A DNA stretch of 21,790 bases from Priapulus caudatus (GCF_000485595.1 NW_014578392.1:8139-29928); one strand, 5' to 3'; positions 1 to 8,415 are shown, counted from the stretch's first letter. Translations and numbers: made by a program. Notes: generated by a model not told the origin, from the sequence alone.

Positions 1-159
1 CATGGCATTCATGACGTGTGTGTAGGTTCACACCGGGTCGATGAGGTCTGCAAACGTGCTGTACACGTGTATGGGGCGTTTGTGACGTCATAGACTCTTT
101 CGTCATGTCGTTTGTGGAGAGGAAGGGGTTTTTTTGTTTTTTTAAACAAAACATGTGGC

Positions 160-242
160 ACGTTACAGATCGCGTAAGAAGCACAAACAGGTGTCTGTTC
201 CTCGCCTCCCCTGTTTGTGCGGTTTACGTGATCTGTGCGTTA
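160..242. repeat. Strong inverted repeat (hairpin)
   Basis: Left arm 160-190 and right arm 211-242 are near-perfect reverse complements: ACAGATCGCGTAA with GCACAAACAG on the left pairs with CTGTTTGTGC and TTTACGTGATCTGT on the right. The stem is about 30 bp with a few mismatches and the loop about 20 nt. It lies just downstream of a T/A-rich tract (129-150). It could be a transcribed hairpin, a cruciform or the relic of a fold-back element; no known RNA family is recognised. Confidence 0.75.
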
Positions 243-1021
243 CCCTGTCCGGACGTGTAAGATACTAGGGTATATTGGTTGGTTATACGGTCCCTGCTGC
301 GGGTGAGGGAATGGCCCCACGTCGGGTGCGTTGTGTTATTCACCGTACGGCGGTTTCCTGTGAGTCCCCCCTTTGGGTAGGGGTTCTCGGAGCTTGCCGC
401 CATATGACCCCTCAGGTGAGGGGAGGGCGTGGGATAGTAGGAGTGGGGTCAGTAGAAAAGATTGAGAGGAGAAGGAGGATTGTAAAGGCTTAAGCAGTCA
501 GAGGTGATAGTGCTGGAGAATCAAGCGACGGTGTGGGTTGAAGAGATACACTAATCGTGTGTGTCTCACGACACGTCAAGCGTGTTCGTTCCAAATGTGG
601 AGCGAAAAAAGAAGAGAAGAGAAAGGAAGCGGGTAGAGGTGTTATGTGGAAGCCTCTACCTCGTCTAGCAGCTATTCCAAGCTACCCATCACGTGTGCGT
701 GGCGCTAATGGCATCGCAACGACCTCTTCTGCCTGAATGTTTTTAGGCATAGCCCACAAGTGTAGATACGTGCCTCGTGCACGTCTCGCTTGTGTTCCCA
801 TCTATAGGAGCCTGCGCGTTGTGAACATGCTTGCACACGCACTGCATAGGAACGGTCTTTCCCTCGTGGACTTCTGTTCTGTGTTGTGTTGTATGATCAC
901 GGTTGCTATGGGGCTGTGTCGTAGTCATGGCCTGTAGGGGGCCTCATCTGTGACGTCCTGTGTTGGTGTTGAAGCCTCGCTTTGTTGCTGGTTATTGTTG
1001 GAGTTACCGTGACGTCACGTC
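243..1021. other. GT-rich DNA without recognisable gene
   Basis: Short open frames occur on both strands (for example 275-493 plus, 737-937 plus, 743-928 minus), but none has family-like residues, domains or splice support. The stretch is rich in GTGT/TGTG runs and contains TGACGTCC near 952 and the palindrome TGACGTCA at 1010-1017, which lead into the tandem array that follows. I see no RNA gene or transposon coding here. Confidence 0.5.
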
Positions 1022-1305
1022 TGAGTGATTGTGACGTATTGTGCGTGGTCTAAGGGTCGCTGAGGTGCGATTTATTTATAGGGCAAAGGGTGACATCATG
1101 TCGAGGTGATTATGACGTCCTGCGGAAATGTCAGGTGGTCGCTGGGGGAGGTTTATTTTTAGAACAAACAGTGACGTCATAGCCTTGGTGATTATGACGT
1201 TCTGCGTGGATGTCTGAGGGGAGGCACTGTGGGATGGTTATTTGCGGAACAAGCGATGACGTCAGAGCCTTTTGGTGATTATGACGTCTTACTCTTTGTG
1301 ACGTA
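1022..1305. repeat. Tandem ~82-87 bp repeat rich in CRE-type TGACGTCA sites
   Basis: The block GGTGATTATGACGT recurs at 1105-1118, 1187-1200 and 1274-1287, and a diverged version (GTGATTGTGACGT) lies near 1026, giving a period of 82-87 bp over about four units. Each unit carries TGACGT-type motifs. Perfect TGACGTCA palindromes are at 1172-1179 and 1257-1264, with further ones just outside at 1010-1017 and at 83-90; variants TGACATCA, TGACGTCC and TGACGTAA fill the rest. TGACGTCA is the consensus for CREB/ATF bZIP proteins, so a regulatory role is possible. The last unit is also part of the duplicated segment repeated at 6917. Confidence 0.7.
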
Positions 1306-2081
1306 ACTCGTTCGAGAGCTACACCCTCCATGGTGGGGGTCATAGATGTGTGGTCTGTTGGAGCTCCGAGTGCGAGCATGGTATCGTTATGTTGGACCTA
1401 TGGGGATAAACTTAGTCTATGCACGCGTGCTTAGATTGGATTCACGGGGAAATGTAAGTGTGTTAAAAAGTGAATCGAACTGCTCGCTACCCTGTGGTCG
1501 TCTGGCTAGGGATAGCCTCACGGTGATTCCATGCTGGTCAGGGTTATTGTGATAGTCTTCTTTCCATCCGGTATTTCGACCCGTAGGTTGAGTCGCGTAT
1601 GGTTGGATGCGTGTTTAGATTGTGGCTCGCAATAGGCTTCTCTTTTCTTTCTGATGCGGATCGTGTGTGGCTGTTCAGGGGGGTCCGAGAATATTTTTTC
1701 ATTGCCTGCCCCACTGAAAATCTGCTGGCGGTGTGTTGTCGCGTGTAAAATGAGCACTGACGTCTGCTCATGTCCTCGTTGGTATGTCATGTTTGCGCGA
1801 CGACTGGCAGCATTTTTAAATCCATGGGAGGGCGTGGATGTGATGCTGTCTCAGCTCTCTTCCAAACGAGATTGTTTGTGAGTCTCGCTACCTTTGAAGC
1901 TTATCCTTCAGGTTCTGCAGTTTGCGGTACAGCATCCTCAGCTTCTTTGGTACTCGTAACCCTGGTGCGTTTTTTGTTGATATTGATCTGGATTGAGATG
2001 TATGCAGGCGTCTATCATTATAGGGTGTCAGTTGGTGGACTCCTATAACTTTGCGCGGCTGCATGACTGGCGAGTCTTCTG
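1196..2081. repeat. Duplicated ~0.88 kb segment, copy 1
   Basis: This segment recurs in the same orientation at 6917-7791. The shared block begins at GACGTTCTGCGTGGATGTCT and ends at ...CTTCTG. The copies differ mainly by single-base indels and a G-rich expansion near the left end of copy 2. Copy 1 begins inside the CRE-rich array and ends where a different protein family fragment starts (2085). The identical right breakpoints suggest that this is an element terminus and not a chance junction. Confidence 0.85.
1518..2081 (-). pseudogene. GIY-YIG-like short protein, copy 1 (frameshifted)
   Basis: Equivalent of the better preserved open frame at 7235-7791, broken here into overlapping frames (1518-1790, 1544-1771, 1888-2081) by several single-base indels. 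Recognisable pieces are the basic helix YRKLQNLKDKLQR near the N-terminus and the tail SDPPEQPHTIRIRKKREAY near the C-terminus. The tail resembles the end of GIY-YIG endonuclease domains in Penelope-like and related reverse-transcriptase proteins (RE..W..L.T..P.GLN pattern). No reverse transcriptase lies between the two parts in either copy. Identification is by motif reading only; the family assignment is moderately secure and the function of the short form is unknown. Confidence 0.5.
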
Positions 2082-2084
2082 TAG

Positions 2085-2346
2085 TTCTTCTTCTCTTCCC
2101 AGTGTGATGGGCCATACTCTGCCCGGCCACCTACGCCATCTATTATTTCTTTGCCATGACTAGTTGCAAAGTATTTCCAGGTATAACACTTTGTTTAAGC
2201 TTTCTGCTAACCAATTTTAGAAGTACCACCATGTATCTATTTTTAAAATGGGATGACGGACCATCTGTCCAGAATACTAATTTTTTACCAGGATAGTTCA
2301 TGGATTGCAATTCATCAATGGGCAATTCCGTGGTTACTCGTGTCAC
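2085..2346 (-). pseudogene. Fragment of uncharacterised invertebrate 'TDGPSSxFKN / SHGK' protein
   Basis: The minus frame 2346-2143 contains LVFWTDGPSSHFKNRYM. After a one-base frameshift near 2182 the neighbouring frame reads WKYFATSHGKEIIDGVGG to about 2110. The order TDGPSSxFKN, then an aromatic-rich strand, then ATSHGK..DG.GG is one I recall from many uncharacterised proteins of invertebrates, which are often multi-copy. That the two motifs occur in the correct order and spacing across the frameshift supports a decayed gene. The D and H residues look like an acidic catalytic core, but the family's activity is not known to me. The fragment ends where duplicated segment copy 1 begins. Confidence 0.6.
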
Positions 2347-2470
2347 ATTTTTTGGGTTTTTAACTAATTATTAGTGTTTGGTTCTAACACCCTTCACTTT
2401 CATTGCCCACATTTATTATCTATGGCAACCTAGGACCATACTCTATTTTATCATAACTAGTCCATGCCCG

Positions 2471-2728
2471 TTAGGTGGTCATAACTTCTGTGTAGACCAC
2501 ATTGTTCATGATGGAACGTTTAGTTGTGTCCGTGGTGTCACTAACTAATAAAATAAGGTAGTTTGTAAGAGTATTATTAGAGGTCAGTCTGAACGTTTTA
2601 CGTTTACGGTTGAAAATCCTACCTGCGACATCAGGAGTTTCTTGACAGCGGGCGACATTCTTGCGAGCGGTATCTTGTCGATGCTTAATATCTCGACGTG
2701 TCAGTGGTGCTTTTCCTTTTGGTGGCAT
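2471..2728 (-). CDS. Small basic open frame, unknown; possibly N-terminus of the same decayed gene
   Basis: An ATG at 2728 (context GCTAATGCCACC) opens 85 codons beginning MPPKGKAPLTRRD, lysine- and arginine-rich in the first half and polar afterwards. It lies about 125 bases upstream (minus strand) of the TDGPSSxFKN fragment and in the same orientation, so it may be the N-terminal part of that gene or of its transposon. No domain is recognisable. The spacer 2347-2470 is AT-rich with stops in all minus frames. It may equally be a chance frame. Confidence 0.3.
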   Translation of the reverse strand: MPPKGKAPLTRRDIKHRQDTARKNVARCQETPDVAGRIFNRKRKTFRLTSNNTLTNYLILLVSDTTDTTKRSIMNNVVYTEVMTT

Positions 2729-2929
2729 TAGCTGGGCACTTGTTATAACGAATTTTTTGCCGTCTGGAAACTTTGACTTATGTTATAACGAAATGCGCTC
2801 CATTTAAGAAATAATGTAAAAACATTTAACATTTCTCTGGTTAGATTAGATGGAGCGACTTAGAAAATCTTAGATGGAGCGCCTTCGGTTATACATTGTT
2901 TTTTACATTGCCATTGTGTTTTCATGTTG

Positions 2930-3160
2930 TGACGTTGCCCTCCCCCCCCGCGCTCGGTGCAAAAATTTCCCACTTTTTTAATGTTTTTGAACGTGGAATG
3001 TGAAAAAAATACAACTGTGAAAAAAATAGCCTATGCAACGTGTCTTCATCTGTAGAATGTTCCGACCAAATTTGGAGAGGATTTGTTGAGCGGTGCGGAA
3101 ACGTATAGCTGGACACACACAGACAGATATTCCCCAATTTATAGTAAGATGTGGAAAGAA
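2930..3160 (+). repeat. Probable non-LTR retrotransposon/SINE 3' tail
   Basis: The plus strand holds GACCAAATTTGGAGAGGATT, then GCGGTGCGGAAACGTATAGC, then GACACACACAGACAGATATT and a short AT tail. This word order (target-like 'accaaatttgg', 'agcggt', then ACACACAGACAGA, then TTTATAGTA) is typical of the 3' ends of RTE-type LINEs and their SINEs in invertebrates. An 11-base C/G-rich run (2941-2950) and A-runs precede it. No coding region accompanies it. The family call rests on the tail pattern only. Confidence 0.4.
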
Positions 3161-3619
3161 TAAAATATTCAATACCGGTGAGAGTAGAAATAACGGTAAC
3201 TCACGTTATGAAAAAGGACATGCCAAAAATCAGCTCATCTTTATTCGAAAATCTTCCTCATACTATAGGTTCTAGATGGAAATTAACGCATATGATAAAA
3301 CACATGTCACATGTTATCATGTGCTAGACAATGAAACGGTTAACCACACATCCTGATGATACTCTGTAAAACTGCAAAACATGTAACTCACGTTACGATT
3401 TCTCGATCACAGAAAGCAACAAATTGAAAATAACAAATGTTTAAAAACTGTTTCATTTGTTTTAAATTTATTTCTAATTTCATAACTTTAAACAATTTAT
3501 TAAGAATAACACATTTAAAAGTAATTTCAATAAACTGAAACAACAAACACATTGGAACATATAGTACATATTTTAAAATCATGACAGGGAATGAGTGGTT
3601 CAAGTTCAACTTCATTTCC
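3161..3619. other. AT-rich spacer with small palindrome
   Basis: No coding support on either strand. The stretch 3289-3325 forms an imperfect hairpin (TGATAAAACACATG against CATGTTATCA), and the word TAACTCACGTTA occurs twice, near 3198 and 3385, about 190 bases apart, which could mark a small non-autonomous element. The part from 3430 to 3600 is T/A-rich and joins the decayed integrase end of the gypsy fragment. Confidence 0.35.
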
Positions 3620-4840
3620 ACAAGATCTGCCAGATCTCTGCTTACACCAGGCCACCATAGAAGGAGATTATCCACGACAGTCAGCTCCATCCTATTGGGC
3701 AAATACTGTTTCGCGAGTCTTTTCAGACTTTTACAGGTCATCCTTCCTCTACATACTGGATCACCTCGTGACATACGTCATCCTCCTGTTGGTGGTCACG
3801 GATGTTTTCTAAATGTGTATCTGTTGCAGGAACTGATTCGGTGATCATCCGCACAAACGCATCTGTTTCCTGATCCAATGTACCATCGCTCTGTGTTGGC
3901 GGATAGGCCTGCACGCGGGAAAGCGCATCAGTAGTGTGTAGCTCCTTACCAGGCACATGAATGATGTCGTAGCTATACCACATCAACCGCATCCAGAACC
4001 TCTGGATCCTCGGCGGCAACTGATCCATATCCTTAGAGCTCAACAGGGGAATGAGCTGCTTATGGTCTGTCTCGACCCGGAACTTGGTCCCGATGAGGTA
4101 TTCCCTGAACTTTTCACATGCCCAGACGATGGCCAATGGCTCCTTGTCAATTTGAGCATACCGCTGTTCTGTTGTAGACAGAGGTCGAGACGCATATGCT
4201 ACTGGTCGCCATTCTACCATCTGTCTGTGTGATGATGGAACCAAGGCCATATAGTGAGGCATCACTGGTAACCTTGGTCTCGCGAGAAGGATTATACAAT
4301 GCTAAACCTGGAGCATCTGACAATATAGTTTTTACCTTCTGAAATGCTGTCTCCTGCAGTTTATCCCACTGCCACATGTTTGTCTTGCTAAGAAGATCTC
4401 CCATAGGCTTGGTCAATTCAGCTAAGCCAGGCGTGAACTTTCCCATCTGATTCACCATGCCCAAAAATCTCCTTTTTTGCTCCGAGTTTGCTGACATTGG
4501 TTGGCACAGGCATGTCCCTGACAGCACCAACCTTTTCAGGATCAGCTGTGATGCCTTCTGCAGACACGATCTGACCTAAACACTTGATGGAGTTCTGGCT
4601 AAAGACACACTTGTCTCGGTTCAGAGTGACTCCGGCATTTTCTAGATGAGTAAGAGCTCTAGTCAAGTTCTCATCATGTTCTGCTTGTTTACGACTAAAA
4701 ACTATGACGTCATCCATTTGTGAAACTGACCCCGGAGTAGTAGTACCATCTAGAATTTGAGCTATTCGCTTCGAGAAGTGTTCCGGAGTGCTGGAGATCC
4801 CGAAAGGAAGACGGTTGAAACAGAATCGACTAAATGGAGG
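3620..4840 (-). pseudogene. pol: Ty3/gypsy pol fragment (RT-RNase H-integrase start), broken
   Basis: Read from 4840 downwards: RT motif FCFNRLPFGISSTPEHF (about 4826-4776), the catalytic box QMDD near 4712-4701 followed by VIVFSRKQ, the connection segment, an RNase H domain (SDASLYGLG, YASRPLSTTEQRYAQIDKEP, ETDHKQLIPLL) and HVPGKELHTTDALSR, then the first residues of integrase. Frameshifts lie near 4477 (in an A-run) and near 4209. The integrase H2C2 zinc finger is deleted: ELTVVDNLLL is joined directly to WWPGVSRDLADLV near 3658. The rest of integrase and the first third of RT are absent. Such pol polyproteins copy and insert Ty3/gypsy elements; this one cannot. It is not contiguous with the LTR element at 4954, and the 113 bases between hold nothing recognised. 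Confidence 0.9.
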
Positions 4841-4953
4841 TTAAGTGTGTTTGTAGTAACTTAAGACATTTGTACGTCAGAGAAGGTGCCTTATTTGGCG
4901 TACCGGAGAAGTTAATAACCACAAAAAAAACAAAAAAAACTTTTTCTGGAAAT

Positions 4954-5867
4954 TGTTATGATACGGGTCCGCGCTGTACGTAAAGCATTCTCCCACGCCA
5001 TTATTGGGCCAGTGCGTCCACGCCCAAAGTAATGTCGACGATCATTCGCCTTGGTTTACACAAACAAATCAATTACATAAACATATACATATAACAACCA
5101 CAAACAAATCTATAGCCAATTATAATAATCCCGTGATACATTAAACAGAAATCATACACGGCAGGTGGCCACCTTCACAAATAAATTCTAACCTTGTCAG
5201 CATACACACTATCAGCTTTCGACGCCTTGTCCCGCTTCTCGGCAGCCTGTCTTCTTTCTTGTTCTTCGTACGCCATTATCTCGCAGCGCTTGCTGCTGCC
5301 GCGTTGTCACCCCGTGCACATCTTACTCAGTTATCAGCACGCCCTGCTGCCGCACTAGCACTGCGTGTAAATCCCTCTCCGTTCTCAGCACGCACCGCTG
5401 CCGCGTTAGCACTGCGTGTAAATCTCTCCGTTCTCAGCACGCACCGCTGTCGCGTGTAAATCTCTCCATTCTCAGCACGCACCGCTGCCGCGTGTAAATC
5501 TCTCCGTTCTCAGCACGCACCGCTGCCGCGTGTAAATCTCTCCGTTCTCAGCACGCACCGCTGCCGCGTGTAAATCTCTCCATTCTCAGCACGCACCGCT
5601 GCCGCGTTAACACTGCGTGTACATCGTACTCAGTTGTCAGCCCGCACCACTGCCATGCTAGCACCGCGTGCAAATCTCTCTGTTCTCAGCACACGTCCAG
5701 CGGGTGTGCCACTCGCAAGAGAGCGCGAAGCTCGCCACCTTAACTTTCCTGAGCTCCGCACGCCCTCAACTCGCCAATCACGTACTTGCTTGGCGCTCCT
5801 GGCCAATCCTGGCCGGACAAGCCAATCATCAAACAGTTACCACGCGAATATCCCTCTGCGCGTAACA
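4954..5867 (-). repeat. 3' LTR (complete)
   Basis: The minus strand begins TGTTACGCGC (5867) and ends ...TATCATAACA (4954), giving the inverted TGTTA/TAACA ends expected of an LTR. It is directly preceded by a polypurine tract. The region 4954-5185 is repeated at 9644-9875. The rest contains the minisatellite at 5259-5700. A length of 914 bp is within the gypsy range. The shared part is U5-proximal; the U3 portion exists only here. Confidence 0.88.
5259..5700. repeat. Minisatellite inside the LTR (38-bp and ~49-bp units)
   Basis: About nine to ten tandem units built on CTCAGCACGCACCGCTGCCG followed by CGTGTAAATCTCTCCGTT. Units between 5418 and 5590 are 38 bp; flanking units are about 49 bp and contain an extra TTAGCACTGC-type piece. 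The short form is what deletion between the two GCG words of a long unit would produce. The central units are nearly identical while the outer ones are diverged, the usual sign of unequal exchange or slippage within the array. Confidence 0.88.
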
Positions 5868-5880
5868 CCTCCCCCAAAAT
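5868..5880 (-). other. Polypurine tract of the LTR element
   Basis: The minus strand reads ATTTTGGGGGAGG immediately before the TGTTACG start of the 3' LTR. A purine run abutting the 3' LTR is the plus-strand DNA synthesis primer in Ty3/gypsy elements. The position and composition fit exactly; the T-rich 5' side is also common. Confidence 0.75.
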
Positions 5881-5920
5881 AGAAGAAAACTTTACCCCGG
5901 GTGAAGCTCCACCCTTCCTG

Positions 5921-6400
5921 TTACCGCCTAACTGGGAAAATTGATTCCACTAACCACACGTCAGACTCCTCCGTTTCATTCCGTTCCTCCGTTTTTCCCT
6001 CCTCTTGCTTTGCCTCAGACCTCTGTGATCTAGTCACTACACAAGCTGGGAATATGCCTGGGAATTCTTCCCGTAACCTCTCCGTTTCCGGTTGTTCCAC
6101 CGTCTCATCTGAAGCAATAGGAGAGGTACTGACCCTATCCCCCACTAAGTCATTACCCAAGGGAAAACTCACCCCCTCTATCGGGAGGGAGGGAACAACT
6201 CCCACTGTCACCGTACCCGAGATTAAGCCCGATTTCAGATCCACCCTACACAAGGGAACAGGGGTATAACTACCTTGTATTCCTTGTACTAACACACTAG
6301 TATTCATCTTGCCTGGAGTTCCCGGCACCTCAAGCAACATCAGAGACTGCCGCCCCCGTATCTCGTAGGATAACTACGGATTACTTTCCCTATCACCTGA
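5921..6400 (-). pseudogene. Gypsy retropepsin (aspartic protease) region, frameshifted
   Basis: The aspartic protease would process the gag-pol polyprotein. The active-site box DTGA is encoded at 6362-6351 (GAT ACG GGG GCG), preceded by VVILR, but in a frame open only briefly. The upstream gag frame runs into a stop at 6376-6374 and the downstream frame resumes with QSLMLLEV, so one frameshift lies on each side of the active site. Downstream are the typical SVLVQGIQGSYTPVPLCRV, PIEGVSFPLGNDLVG and FPGIFPACVVTRSQ, followed by a charged tail and a stop at 5921. Reverse transcriptase, which should follow, is absent; the polypurine tract begins 41 bases further on. Confidence 0.82.
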
Positions 6401-6810
6401 CACGGACAAAACTTCACCCCTCGAAACAAAATTCCTATAGCTGTCCAACATAGGGCTCCCGCCATCCGCCCCTTCTTTCGCCTTAACAGACACCACAGAA
6501 CTAGGCTCTACCTCATTCGTGCCACCAGGGGAATCAGCCACCGTAAGGCTTCTCTTGTGTGTCAGCTCATAGTCGTCAGCATTAACAGCGGCTCTTCCTA
6601 ACTCGCCAACTTTGTGTTCCTCTAGATGCGTCCTAATATCAAGAGGGATGCTGTCTTTAAACTCTTCCATCAGGATAACCTCTCAGGCAATCATACTCCC
6701 TAGCGATCTGCAGAGAACGATACCACGTATCGAAACACATCTCTTACTTTCTAGCAAACTCATTGAAGAATTACCCGCGCGTTCTGTTCAAGTTCCTAAA
6801 CTGCTGCCTA
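6374..6810 (-). pseudogene. gag: Gag, C-terminal part (after the nested insertion)
   Basis: Continues the gag from 8942 across the inserted DNA transposon. The first codons read YRQQFRNLNRTRG, then an in-frame stop (TAA), EFARK, another stop, and EMCFDTWYRSLQ. A frameshift near 6670 leads to MEEFKDSIPLDIRTHLEEHK and AAVNADDYELTHK. The EFK..P..I...L.E.KV......A...AD.Y.LTHK pattern is that of the SCAN/capsid-like helical gag domain of metazoan gypsy elements. A serine- and glycine-rich linker follows, leading to the protease. No CCHC zinc knuckle is visible in the surviving part. Confidence 0.8.
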
Positions 6811-6916
6811 TAAAGCTGGGTTTACACTATCGATTTTTGTCAGCAAATCGTGCCGATTTCAAGCGACTCCAACTTTGCCCCCGACTTGACCCAAATAGAA
6901 GTTGGTGTTGAGCTAG

Positions 6917-7791
6917 ACGTTCTGCGTGGATGTCTGGGGGGGGGGCGCTGGGGGGGGGCTGTGGGATGGTTATTTGCGGAACAATGTTACTTTTGGTGAT
7001 TATGACGTCTTACTCTTTGTGACGTAACTCGTTCGAGAGCTACACCTTCTGTGGTGGGGGGCATATATGTGTGGTCTGTCGGAGCTCCAAGTGCGAGCAT
7101 GGTATCGTTCGGTCGGACCTATGGGGATAAACTTAGTCTATGCACGCGTGCTTAAATTGGATTCACGGGGAAATGTGTGTTGAAAAGTGAATCGAACTGC
7201 TCGCTACCCTGGGGTCATCTGGATAGGGATAGCCTCACGTTGATTCCATGCTGGTAGGGTTATTGTGATAGTCTTCTATCCATCCCGGTATTTCGACCCG
7301 TAGGTTGAGTCCGTATGGTTGGATGGTGTTTAGATTGTGGCTCCAATAGGCTTCTCTTTTCTTTCTGATGCGGATCGTGTGTGGCTGTTCAGGGGGGTCC
7401 GAGAATATTTTTTCAATGCCCCTGCACTGAAAATCTGCTGCGGTGTGGTTGTCGCGTGTAAAATGAGCACTGACGGGTCTGCTCATGTCTCGTTTGGTAA
7501 TGTCATGTTTGCCGACGACTGGCAGCATTTTTAAATCCATGGAGGGCGGGATGTGATGCTGTCTCAGGCTCTCTTCCAAACGAGATTTGTGAGTCTCGTA
7601 CCTTTGAAGCTTATCCTTCAGGTTCTGCAGTTTGCGGTACACATGCTCAGCTTCTTTGGGTACTCGTAACCCTGGTGCGTTTTTGTTGATATTAATCTGG
7701 ATTGGAGATATTGCAGCGTCTATCATTATAGGGGTGTCAGTTGGGTGGACCCCTATAACTTTGCGCGGCTGCATGACTGGCGATTCTTCTG
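6917..7791. repeat. Duplicated ~0.88 kb segment, copy 2
   Basis: Same-orientation copy of 1196-2081, lying inside the nested DNA transposon. It lacks one CRE-type TGACGTCA present in copy 1 (replaced near 6982) and has G-run expansions at 6938-6958. Its right end coincides with the start of the Harbinger-type end GGACCCGGTTCCACAG. Its better preserved reading frame suggests that it is closer to the active source sequence than copy 1. Confidence 0.85.
7235..7791 (-). CDS. Short GIY-YIG-like protein without RT, copy 2 (partial)
   Basis: An uninterrupted minus frame of about 185 codons; its apparent ATG (7804) lies in the neighbouring Harbinger end, so the true start is unknown. Residues about 1-45 are polar; about 50-85 form a basic amphipathic helix (VYRKLQNLKDKLQRYETHKS) followed by LRQHHIPPSMDLKMLP, resembling the N-terminal region of Penelope-like/GIY-YIG retroelement proteins. 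Residues about 100-170 (DMSRPVSAHFTRDNHTAADF, then IRKKREAYWSHNLNTI and PYGLNLR) resemble the C-terminal half of a GIY-YIG nuclease domain, with a conserved RE and Asn. The reverse transcriptase normally found between these parts is absent, and the GIY and YIG strands themselves are not visible. It may be a non-autonomous derivative. Confidence 0.5.
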
Positions 7792-7985
7792 GACCCGGTT
7801 CCACAGTCGTGGGTTAACTTTTAACTCTGAGTTAAATTCCTTAACTCAGAGTTAAAAGTTAACTCAGAGTTAAATTTGGTTTCACAGTCGTGGATTAACT
7901 TTAACTCTGAGTTAAATATGCCTAACTCAGAGTTAAAATTTAACTCTGGTTCGAACCTGGTTTAACTCTTAACTCAGGGTTAAAA
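7791..7985 (+). repeat. Harbinger-type element end with doubled repeat and TTAACTC palindromes
   Basis: GGTTCCACAGTCGTGGGTTAAC (7797-7818) recurs as a near-identical word at 7878-7899, 81 bases apart. Between and after them are repeated palindromes of the type TTAACTCTGAGTTAA (about six half-sites to 7983). The first transposase codon follows at 7986. The same arrangement (GGTTTCAC...TTAAC twice, before a Harbinger gene) is found at 17293-17407. These are probably terminal and subterminal transposase-binding repeats. Confidence 0.65.
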
Positions 7986-8365
7986 ATGGCTGACTTTTAC
8001 CTTTTCAACGCCCCAGTTCCCGAAAAACAAAAAGAATATCGCAGACACGACGACCACTTCAACATCATGACTGATCGCGAATTGTATGCCAGATACAGGT
8101 TTTCTCGGCAGGGTATCGACAGGTTGTTTGGACTTATTGGTGATGAGTTGCCAAAGATACACTCGCAGAGAGGGATGCCAGTACCCAAACACTGGGTGCT
8201 GTTCATGGCCCTTCGCTTTTTTGCGAGTGGTGCGCATTTCAAGAGGTAATAGCAGACAGTTTTGGAGTGAGTAAATCCACCGTGTGTCGAGCCATCACAG
8301 CCGTTACCGATGCACTAGTTGGATTACAAGGCCGGTTGATCAAATGGCCGACAGCTCAAGAGTAA
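7986..8365 (+). pseudogene. PIF/Harbinger transposase (HARBI1-like), N-terminal fragment
   Basis: Transposases of this family are DDE nucleases that cut and move the element together with a Myb/SANT partner. The ATG at 7986 opens the frame at the end of the palindromic leader. Residues about 30-87 (MTDRELYARYRFSRQGIDRL, then MPVPKHWVLFMALRFFASG) match the helix-turn-helix N-terminus of HARBI1-like proteins. A one-base deletion near 8243 ends the first frame; the next frame continues with SFGVSKSTVCRAITAVTDAL and IKWPT before a stop at 8363-8365. The catalytic DDE domain, which should begin shortly after the WPT motif, is absent and is replaced by AACAGT microsatellite DNA. The protein cannot be catalytic. 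Confidence 0.85.
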
Positions 8366-8415
8366 CAACTAACAGTAACAGTAACAGTAACAGTGACAGT
8401 ACTAGTACTAGTGGT
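8366..8415. repeat. AACAGT/ACTAGT microsatellite
   Basis: Repeats of AACAGT (about five units) followed by ACAGTACTAGTACTAGTGG. It sits at the point where the Harbinger transposase is cut off and may mark the repair junction that removed the catalytic domain. The following 8416-8533 has no recognisable coding sequence. Confidence 0.7.

Noticed and set aside
275-493. 72-codon plus open frame near the left edge
   Set aside because: No recognisable motif, no splice or promoter context, and typical of chance frames in GT-rich DNA.
5634-5882. Plus open frames rich in A, R and S across the LTR minisatellite
   Set aside because: They are translations of the tandem repeat on the strand opposite to the element's genes, with no family features.
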